Part shown: piece by piece, positions 40,930 through 47,150 of the stretch
Layout: every line of letters begins with the position of its first letter
How positions within the stretch are numbered: position 1 is the first letter of the stretch
Source of the DNA: Deltaproteobacteria bacterium
GTDB lineage: Bacteria; Myxococcota_A; Polyangia; HGW-17
DNA: 47,150 bases
Assembly: GCA_027858615.1 (NCBI GenBank)
Contig: JAQICJ010000076.1
Location: 1-47,150 of the forward strand
Direction: 5' to 3'
The notes under the pieces: generated by a model
Databases searched by the model: none
The model's input: only the letters and a program-made list of their open reading frames with translations
Told to the model about the DNA's origin: nothing
Program-made: the position numbers and the translations under genes

Positions 40930-42816
40930 TTAGAGCCATGAAGGTGGTTTATCCATGGTTTCCATGGTTTCCATGGTTTTCATGGTTTTCATGGTCTTCA
41001 TGGTCTTTATGGTTTTCATGGTCTTTATGGTTTTCATGGTTTTCATGGTTTTCATGGTTCTAACAATGCTGTTTCTTTTTCTTTTCAGTTTTATTTTAAC
41101 TCGGGAAGGACCGTTGGAGTTAATAACCTGGGTTTTAGTCTTGTAACCTTCCCGTTTGACTTGAATTACAACTTTTTTACCTTCGGCAATTTCGATAGCA
41201 TAGGGTGACGGAAACTTTTTGCCATACATTTTGATAATGGGAGGAGGATTAAAATTATCGATATTAGTAAAAACCATTACCTTTATTTTTTTCTCTTTTT
41301 TTTCGGTATCGGTTTTTGTTTCCTTGGAATCACCGCTTTTGGTGTCGCCGTCCTTAGTGTCGCCGTCCTTAGTGTTGCCATCTTTGGTGTCACCAGAATC
41401 AGCATCCTTTTGTTCTTTCTTGTCATCATCCTGGGTATCTTTGTCTGAGGTTGCCTGGTCACCATCATCGGTTTTGGCAGCTACCTGATCGGATTCATTG
41501 TCTTTGGAATCAGTGTAGATCATGAAATACCAATAACCCCCACCTGCACCTCCTGCAATGAGAACAAAGAGTAATAACCAGACAAAAAGAGCACCGCCTT
41601 TTTTGTTACCCTGAACGGTATTCGATGCCGCTTGTCCGGCAATGGGATTTTGGGTTTGATATCCGGTTATGCTGGCAGCAGGAGCCGGAGGAACGGTGTT
41701 GGGTGGATAGGATGCGCCAGTTTGGGGTGGCGGCATGGACGGGTTGCCGGCATTGGTCGGTGGAACCGAGGGAGTTGCTCCACCCTGAGGATAACTTTGG
41801 GAAGGAGTCTGGGAACCGGTGTTACCTGGTAAGCCTGATGGCACTGGAACATTGATGGTGCCCGAAGACAATTGTTGTTTTATCAAGAGCAATTGATTTT
41901 TGAGTTCCTGCATTGACTGGAATCTGTTTTCAGGCTCTTTAGCCATGGACTTGAGGATGCACTTGTCGATTATATCGGGCAAATCAGGCCGGGCAAGCTT
42001 GGGTGATGGTCTTTCATCGGTGATATGCTTGGTAAGAATACCCATGAAAGATTCGGCTTTGAACGGCAGTTTTCCTGAAAAAATTTCGTACATCATGACT
42101 CCGACAGAATAGATGTCGGCTCTAGCATCAAGTTTTCTGCCCATAGCCTGTTCCGGAGACATGTAATGGGGAGTTCCGAAAATTGTACCGGTTTTGGTGA
42201 GTCCATGTCCTTCATCGTCGAGATTGGTCATCTTGGCAATACCAAAATCGAGAATTTTGACCAGATCTTTATGTTCGTGGTCTTTGATTACAATGACATT
42301 TTCAGGTTTCATATCCCGGTGGATAATACCTTTAGTGTGGGCCGCATAAAGACCATCACAAATTTGCAGCATGATATTGACAGCTCTGTTGATGGGCAGA
42401 AGTCCGTCGAGCATAACTCCTGCCAAGTCCTTACCATCAAGATATTCCATGGCCAGATAAATCTGACCATCCTCGGCCTTGCCACTGTCCATGATATTTA
42501 CAATATTGCGGTGACCAATACTGGTTGCACTTTGGGCTTCCCTGAAAAATCTTTCCACAGCTTCATTGTTTTGGGTAATTTCGGGACGCAGCAGCTTTAA
42601 AGCTACTTTGTTCTTGATGTAGACGTGCATGGCCTCATACACTTCACCCATACCACCTTCACCGAGCAATTTATTGACGCGAAAACGCCCAGCAATAACT
42701 TGACCTACCCTGGAATCCTTGTCTTCTTCACCACTGTCAATCAACTGAGCGCCGTCCTTGGGGCAAAACTCCATGTTGTCATCATAGGTGGAATTACAAG
42801 CTGAACAAATTTTCAT
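40930..42816 (-). CDS. Transmembrane Ser/Thr protein kinase with zinc-ribbon and PEGA-like domain
   Basis: 628 residues. An N-terminal zinc-ribbon-like segment (Cys4, Cys7, Cys18) precedes a complete Hanks-type kinase domain (about 44-310): 'LLGEGGMGEVY', Lys74, 'HRDMKPEN' with Asp168, 'DFGIAKM' and 'GTPHYMSPEQA'. A Pro/Gly/Gln-rich linker (about 320-400), a transmembrane helix ('LFVWLLLFVLIAGGAGGG'), a Lys/Asp/Gly-Thr repeat stretch and a PEGA-like domain ('SPYAIEIAEGKKVVIQVKREGYK') follow on the outside. The final 40 or so residues are an odd run of Met-Lys-Thr-type triplets from a 9-bp repeat array. Myxococcota carry many kinases of this design. It heads the operon with the TPR, cNMP and barrel genes. 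Confidence 0.94.
   Translation of the reverse strand: MKICSACNSTYDDNMEFCPKDGAQLIDSGEEDKDSRVGQVIAGRFRVNKLLGEGGMGEVYEAMHVYIKNKVALKLLRPEITQNNEAVERFFREAQSATSIGHRNIVNIMDSGKAEDGQIYLAMEYLDGKDLAGVMLDGLLPINRAVNIMLQICDGLYAAHTKGIIHRDMKPENVIVIKDHEHKDLVKILDFGIAKMTNLDDEGHGLTKTGTIFGTPHYMSPEQAMGRKLDARADIYSVGVMMYEIFSGKLPFKAESFMGILTKHITDERPSPKLARPDLPDIIDKCILKSMAKEPENRFQSMQELKNQLLLIKQQLSSGTINVPVPSGLPGNTGSQTPSQSYPQGGATPSVPPTNAGNPSMPPPQTGASYPPNTVPPAPAASITGYQTQNPIAGQAASNTVQGNKKGGALFVWLLLFVLIAGGAGGGYWYFMIYTDSKDNESDQVAAKTDDGDQATSDKDTQDDDKKEQKDADSGDTKDGNTKDGDTKDGDTKSGDSKETKTDTEKKEKKIKVMVFTNIDNFNPPPIIKMYGKKFPSPYAIEIAEGKKVVIQVKREGYKTKTQVINSNGPSRVKIKLKRKRNSIVRTMKTMKTMKTIKTMKTIKTMKTMKTMKTMETMETMDKPPSWL
40954..41061. repeat. 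Twelve-unit 9-bp tandem repeat at the 3' end of the kinase gene
   Basis: Twelve units of CATGGTTTT and close variants (CATGGTTTC, CATGGTCTT, TATGGTTTT) fill 108 bp inside the reading frame. On the coding strand each is three codons reading mostly Thr/Lys-Met triplets. Unit number changes keep the frame, so the protein tail length could vary between cells. Confidence 0.92.
41342..41400. repeat. 15-bp tandem repeat encoding Lys-Asp-Gly-Asp-Thr in the kinase gene
   Basis: Two exact copies of the unit GTGTCGCCGTCCTTA (41342-41356, 41357-41371) are followed by a third variant (41372-41386) and a more diverged fourth. They encode the KDGDT-type stretch between the membrane helix and the PEGA-like domain. 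Confidence 0.85.
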
Positions 42817-43318
42817 GAAAAAACCTTAAATATATATTTTTGGTACTTGATAAATTGATTTTTACAATCAACTCAAGTTGTTCTTAATAATAAATTATTA
42901 TCTTGGCAAGTTGATAATCTGCACAATAAAAGGCTGACACAGCATATTAACCTTTAGCAAAAAGAATTCAACTTTTAAAGTAGTTAAAAGTACAACCACC
43001 CGCTTAAATATAGCATTTTAGAGATTATACCAAAACTTTGTTTTTTTACAGTTTTTTTTTAACAGAGATATTCAAAACAATAACTTCAATTCATCTTTAC
43101 GACCCTCAAAGCAAAAACTGATAATAATTACTGTTCTTGACCAGAAGCAACCTTAAGTATGGAATAAAATTTTTCTTCAATACTCTTCAATACATTGTAT
43201 AAAGGGAAAATCTTTTTTTTCATCTTTTTTTCGAAAAATTTCTAAAAAAGCTATCCTCAAAAGTTGTATGTACTCTTTTTATTGATATTAAAACTAAAAT
43301 CGGTTATTAAAAATCATT
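42817..43318. promoter_or_regulatory. AT-rich divergent intergenic region between the kinase and TolC-like genes
   Basis: 500 bp without a supported ORF. Close to the kinase start, ACTTGA (42845-42850) pairs with TCAAGT (42873-42878) around TTGATT/AATCAA (42855-42871), a two-tier hairpin in the kinase leader. CAACTCAAGTTG is centred near 42875. A direct repeat TCTTCAATAC occurs twice near 43170-43195. The promoters of both divergent genes must be here, but no strong -35/-10 pair is clear. Confidence 0.45.
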
Positions 43319-44686
43319 ATGAAAGAACTGATTATAATTATTTTTTCTTTTTTTCTCTTTCTGATTCCAGAATACTCTTACGCCAGGGTCAAAAAAACCA
43401 TCACTCTAGAGCAACTGGTTCAAATTACCCTTAAGCGTTCCCCAGCTCTGGAACTGGCACGACTCAAACTGGCAAAATATGAAGCAATGCTCAACAGTAC
43501 CAAACTTCTGTATCTGCCTCGGCTTCAGATCTCCTCCAAGGCTGCACCCACACCCACCTACCGATGTGTGGTTCCTGAAGAATGGATGAATCTGGTCGAA
43601 CTCAACGGCATGTCGGAAAAGGAATTCCAGGAAAAGTACTGTGTGGGCACAAATCGGGATGACTCCATCACTACCGAACTGGATGGATACTTTCTCAGAT
43701 TCAGAACCCAGGCGATAATGCCCCTTTACACTTTCGGAAAGATTTCCTATGCGAGGGCTATGGCCAAACAAGCGGTAAATGCCGGTGAATACGGAGTAAA
43801 ACAAGTAAACAATCATATTAAATTTCTTGTCTATAAATCCTATTATTCCCGCAAGGCTGTATTTGAACTAAAAAAATTGATGAAAGAAGCTGACAAGGAA
43901 ATATTAAAAGCAAAAAACAAAGCTGAATCATTGGAGATGGAAGGCAAAATAACTCCTGCCGAATATTTGAGACTGAAATTAGGGTTCAACCAGATTAACA
44001 TTCAACAACTCGAAATTGACCGGATGGACAAACTCACTTTGAGTGCACTCAGAATCCTTACCGGAAACGATAAGATGGACATCAGTTCCAAACATGTCCC
44101 GCTCAAAAAAACAAAAAAAGTTCCAAGTCTTGATGCACTGCTTAAAATTACCCTCAATAACAACCCTCAGTTCAAAATGAAAAAAAAGGCCAGAGCTGTG
44201 GCCAATGCCAATATAGGTCTGGCCAAAGCAGCTTTTTACCCGGATCTGGCAGTTTTTGCCCGCTATACTCTGACTCTTTCCAATTCAGATGATCCCAAAA
44301 GTGCTTTTGCCAAAGACGGACTCCATTCAAATTCACTGGCTTTTGGAATAGGACTGGACTGGAAAATAGATTTTTATAAACTGGTTAGTTCCCTGCGTTC
44401 CGCCCGCAACCAAAAAAGACAGATAGAGGCAGAAATTGCAGTTTTCAAAGACAAAATCAGAATGGAACTCGGCCAAGCTCGCCAGGATATAGTTTACAAC
44501 CAGAAAAAACTGGATTTAACCCTGCGAGGAATCAAATTGGCTCGAGCCTGGGCTGTAACTACCAATGAAAACAATAAAAACGGTAAATATAAACCCAAAG
44601 AAATCATTGATTCTCTGGCGGCTTATTTTAAAAACAAAATAGCCTTTTATGAAGTTAAATACGCTCTGTTCATCGCCTGGAAATAA
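43319..44686 (+). CDS. TolC-like outer-membrane efflux protein
   Basis: 455 residues. A signal peptide ('IIIIFSFFLFLIPEYSYA') is followed by two outer-membrane-efflux-protein repeats: an internally duplicated pattern 'TLEQLVQITLKRSPALELARLKL' near residue 30 and 'SLDALLKITLNNNPQFKMKKKAR' near residue 270, each with long helices and short beta segments ('LRFRTQAIMPLYTFGKISYA', 'LAFGIGLDWKIDFYKL'). TolC homologues form trimeric channels spanning the outer membrane and periplasm for type I secretion or drug efflux. No inner-membrane pump or adaptor gene is adjacent in the window, so its partner is elsewhere. There is no clear Shine-Dalgarno before ATG 43319. The Tat gene follows 44 bp later. Confidence 0.88.
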   Translation: MKELIIIIFSFFLFLIPEYSYARVKKTITLEQLVQITLKRSPALELARLKLAKYEAMLNSTKLLYLPRLQISSKAAPTPTYRCVVPEEWMNLVELNGMSEKEFQEKYCVGTNRDDSITTELDGYFLRFRTQAIMPLYTFGKISYARAMAKQAVNAGEYGVKQVNNHIKFLVYKSYYSRKAVFELKKLMKEADKEILKAKNKAESLEMEGKITPAEYLRLKLGFNQINIQQLEIDRMDKLTLSALRILTGNDKMDISSKHVPLKKTKKVPSLDALLKITLNNNPQFKMKKKARAVANANIGLAKAAFYPDLAVFARYTLTLSNSDDPKSAFAKDGLHSNSLAFGIGLDWKIDFYKLVSSLRSARNQKRQIEAEIAVFKDKIRMELGQARQDIVYNQKKLDLTLRGIKLARAWAVTTNENNKNGKYKPKEIIDSLAAYFKNKIAFYEVKYALFIAWK

Positions 44687-44730
44687 TTATTCCTGCTAAC
44701 TGGAAATGAATTTTAAAATTCGGAGATTTA

Positions 44731-45261
44731 ATGCTTGATATTTCACTTGGAGAAATAATTCTCATCCTTTTAATCGCCATGGCCTTTGTAGGCCCCAAAG
44801 GAATGGTGGAAATGTCAAAAAAACTTGGGGATTTTTTCAGAACCCTCCGGCTGTCCTTTGCAGAAATGAAAGAAGAAGTCACCAAAGACGAAGAATCAGC
44901 TCGTGCTTTTGAAGAAGTTCAAAATACTGTTCACGATATTGCCAACGCGGTCAATGTCAAAAAAGCCATCAGGGAACTTGGAACTCCACTTCTTGACCAT
45001 CCTGCCAAAAATAAAATTGATATCAGAAAAAACAGGGCAGAAAATAAAAAAGCAGCCAAAAACCACAATGAGAATGAAACTCCCGAATTTCCAGTTGAAA
45101 ATACAGCACAGGAATCAGAGTTTTATGATTCAGCCTCCCCAAAACAGCAAAACAGCAAAACCAAACAGGATCCTGATCACAAAAAACCATACAGGATTAA
45201 GCGCAAGTTCACTCCCTCCAGACCTTTAAACCAACAAAAAACTCCCCCAGAAGACAATTAA
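44731..45261 (+). CDS. TatA/TatB-like twin-arginine translocase component
   Basis: 176 residues. The N-terminal transmembrane helix ('ISLGEIILILLIAMAFVGP'), the conserved hinge 'GPKGMVEMSKKLGDFFRTLR' and the following amphipathic helix are the signature of TatA/TatB. The tail beyond residue 60 is long, charged and low in complexity, ending 'PSRPLNQQKTPPEDN'; the length and Glu in the hydrophobic helix fit TatB better than TatA. TatB works with TatC in recognising folded twin-arginine substrates. No tatC or second tatA is within the window. The ATG has a good CGGAG site five bases upstream. It ends 33 bp before the convergent BamA-like gene. Confidence 0.85.
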   Translation: MLDISLGEIILILLIAMAFVGPKGMVEMSKKLGDFFRTLRLSFAEMKEEVTKDEESARAFEEVQNTVHDIANAVNVKKAIRELGTPLLDHPAKNKIDIRKNRAENKKAAKNHNENETPEFPVENTAQESEFYDSASPKQQNSKTKQDPDHKKPYRIKRKFTPSRPLNQQKTPPEDN

Positions 45262-45294
45262 CAGATAATTTAACATATCTACGAAGATGAAGAT

Positions 45295-47150
45295 TCAGAA
45301 AATGAAGCCAAAGTTGAAATGAACTCTACCGTCTGGATCACTGCCCCAGACCTTCTTGAGAGGAAAAGCATATTCTATTGAAATGACCCCTACGGGAGTA
45401 ACAACTCTGAGAGCGGCGCCATAACCACTGTGGAAAATTCCCAGGGTCAAATTCTGATAACTGTTCACCAAATAACCGGTATCAAAGAAAAAAGCTCCCC
45501 AGATGGGCATATTCAAAAGAATACTTTTTTCCCAGATGGGAAATTGCAATTCAGTGTTGGAAAGTAATCTGATATTTCCTCCCACCGGTTTTATGCTGTA
45601 TACATATCCGCTGCCATAAGGACTGATTGGGGTTTCAACCAGTTGGGTAAAAAGTTGATCTTCCTCATATCCTCTGACAGTAGTGTCTCCTCCGGCAAAA
45701 AATCTTTCCACTTTGGGCAGAACATTGGTGTTTCGAAAGGGAATTCCGTGATCATAACGAAAACCCTGAGCCAGAATAAACTTGAAGGGGAGATCGATAA
45801 AAACCTGCCCTGTCATATTGATGTGAAAAAAATCGTCATCACCGCCAAGGTACTTGGAAGCAACTCGCACTGAAGAAGTGAGACGATAACCTTTGCGGGG
45901 AACAAGAGGATTGTCTCTTTTGTCCCAGATAACCGTAGGTCCGATAGATGCAGTAGTTGTAGCAAAATTTACCCTGCTGCTTTCATCGGCTCCTCCCCCG
46001 ACCCGATAGAGGGATTCTTTGTAGGAAACATGTCTGATCACGTAACGTAAAAACCATTGAAACCGTTGGGACCAGCTTTTTCTCAAAGTAACAGAAGCAC
46101 CGTAGGTAATTATATCCCCCAGTCTTACAGTTTCCTCAGAACGCCCATAACCGGTTACCTGAAAAAGCAGCCTGGTTCCAAGAAATCTTGAATCCTGAAA
46201 GGTAAAACGTCCACTTTGGATCTCGGCGCCTATCTCACCTTTAAGTTCGATGGATTTGGCTAAACCGAAAAGATTATGATTTTTGTAGGACAGAGAAGCA
46301 AAATAAAGGTTGTCTGTGGAAAAACCTCCTCCAACTTCCAATTCTCCTGAATCGTCATATCTTTCGATGAGTTGAATGATTACATGAATAATCTTCTGTT
46401 TATCTTTGAGTCCCATAAACTTGACGCGCACACTCCTGAAAACTCCCAGACTTCTCAAATTGCGTGCTGTCTTCTCTACACTGCTCAAACTGAACTCATC
46501 TCCCTGGTCAAAAGAAAGTTCCCTTTTTACTACTGAATCTCTGGTTTTGAAATTGCCTTTGATGAAGATTGAACCAAACTTGACCCGGGGGCCATACTTG
46601 ATCTGAAACTTGAGCTCAATACCCTGCTGTTTCAGGTCGGTAGAAATATTGGTTGTAATGGTATTATAAGGATAACCGTTATTTGCAAAATAACGTCCAA
46701 ACTTTTTGAGATCCTGTTTTATAAGATTTTTGGAAAAGGGAACATTTTTACTGACCCCTGCTATTTTTTTGATTGCTTTCAAATCTGAAGCTTTAACTCC
46801 CTCATAATCCAGATTTTTAAACAAAATCTGTTTTCCTTCTTCTACTTTAAAAACAACCCCTATATATATTTTTTTCTTTTTTCTGGGCAGCAGTGAATTG
46901 ATCGTTTCAACAGACGAAGGAATTTTGTTTTTACTGGAGATTACATCGACATCAACTTTGATGTTCTTGTATCCTTGTTTCTGATAAAGCTTTATCAGTC
47001 TTTTTTTATCCTGTTCTAATTGTTTTGGAGTTATGTAACCACCACTTCCAAGTCCTATCAAAGCAAGTTTTTTGGGGAAAACTTTAGTGACAATTTCTCC
47101 CTTCAGTTTGGAATTGGAGAGCTTATTATTGCCTTTAAACTTGATATAAC
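45295..47150 (-). CDS. BamA/Omp85-family outer-membrane protein (5' end outside the window)
   Basis: At least 618 residues are open to the right edge; the frame continues through the leading residues 'YIKFKGNNKLSNSKLKG', so the gene is truncated by the window and its real start is beyond. Successive POTRA-like repeats are visible ('KRLIKLYQKQGYKNIKVDV', 'KDLKKFGRYFANNGYPYNTI', 'GNFKTRDSVVKRELSFDQGD'), then a 16-stranded-type barrel with 'GSGYVYSIKPVGGNIRLL', 'FFAGGDTTVRGYEEDQL' (the VRGF/Y loop) and a final strand ending in Phe. Omp85 proteins insert barrels into the outer membrane; BamA and TamA-like roles cannot be separated without the N-terminus. Confidence 0.9.
   Translation of the reverse strand, partial: YIKFKGNNKLSNSKLKGEIVTKVFPKKLALIGLGSGGYITPKQLEQDKKRLIKLYQKQGYKNIKVDVDVISSKNKIPSSVETINSLLPRKKKKIYIGVVFKVEEGKQILFKNLDYEGVKASDLKAIKKIAGVSKNVPFSKNLIKQDLKKFGRYFANNGYPYNTITTNISTDLKQQGIELKFQIKYGPRVKFGSIFIKGNFKTRDSVVKRELSFDQGDEFSLSSVEKTARNLRSLGVFRSVRVKFMGLKDKQKIIHVIIQLIERYDDSGELEVGGGFSTDNLYFASLSYKNHNLFGLAKSIELKGEIGAEIQSGRFTFQDSRFLGTRLLFQVTGYGRSEETVRLGDIITYGASVTLRKSWSQRFQWFLRYVIRHVSYKESLYRVGGGADESSRVNFATTTASIGPTVIWDKRDNPLVPRKGYRLTSSVRVASKYLGGDDDFFHINMTGQVFIDLPFKFILAQGFRYDHGIPFRNTNVLPKVERFFAGGDTTVRGYEEDQLFTQLVETPISPYGSGYVYSIKPVGGNIRLLSNTELQFPIWEKSILLNMPIWGAFFFDTGYLVNSYQNLTLGIFHSGYGAALRVVTPVGVISIEYAFPLKKVWGSDPDGRVHFNFGFIF

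Noticed and set aside
40954-41061. CRISPR-like array
   Set aside because: Units are 9 bp, contiguous and in a coding frame, without spacers; no cas gene is present.
40955-41146. Plus-strand ORF rich in Met-Val-Phe over the 9-bp repeats
   Set aside because: It is the shadow of the tandem repeat in the kinase gene, with no independent support.

Overview
The window is chromosomal DNA from an AT-rich, Gram-negative (diderm) bacterium. Lipoprotein signals, a BamA/Omp85 barrel, a TolC-like channel, a Tat component and an outer-membrane beta-barrel show the diderm envelope. A PEGA-type Ser/Thr kinase, a PatA-N/DUF4388-like gene next to HD-GYP and histidine-kinase genes, Cys-rich lipoproteins and very long TPR proteins suggest the Myxococcota or another former deltaproteobacterial lineage. 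Lysine 5,6-aminomutase and an ADP-forming acyl-CoA synthetase suggest anaerobic fermentation. No 16S rRNA is present, so the lineage is an inference.

Layout. Positions 1-1740 are the end of an integrative element (xis-like gene, structured spacer, tyrosine recombinase) pointing at the 3' end of a tRNA-Asp gene; tRNA-Val follows. Positions 2571-4906 hold two overlapping CNNM/CorC-type membrane proteins. Positions 5003-9470 (minus) are a compact operon: kamD, kamE, an RNase Y-like protein with a degenerate KH domain, and a membrane protein. Positions 10269-20792 (minus) are one gene for a roughly 3500-residue protein of about 72-residue double-TPR modules. Positions 21553-25786 (minus) are a three-gene signalling operon (DUF4388-like, REC-HD-GYP, PAS/GAF histidine kinase with a ruined ATPase domain). 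Then come an L,D-transpeptidase lipoprotein (plus), two lipoproteins and a zinc-ribbon protein (minus), and an ADP-forming acetyl/acyl-CoA synthetase (plus).

Positions 31830-42816 are a long minus-strand series: a PEGA Ser/Thr kinase, a TPR membrane protein, a double cNMP-binding protein and a beta-barrel; then MtaB, a cysteine hydrolase, a thioredoxin-reductase-like flavoprotein and an RlmN-like radical SAM protein, all overlapping; then a small helical protein coupled to recA. The right end has a TolC-like protein, a TatA/B-like protein and a truncated BamA-like gene.

The most unusual signal is a dispersed 166-bp element with terminal inverted repeats. Two full copies (10106-10271, 21380-21545), one diverged copy inside the integrative element (274-427), one internally deleted 45-bp derivative (27635-27679) and one possible relic (9675 onward) all lie in intergenic space next to gene 3' ends. 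One copy supplies the stop codon of the giant TPR gene. An internal 7-bp stem is kept between the diverged and the full copies by paired base changes, which suggests selection on a folded RNA or DNA form. The uncharacterised cysteine hydrolase/flavoprotein/radical SAM trio is the second candidate for a new system.
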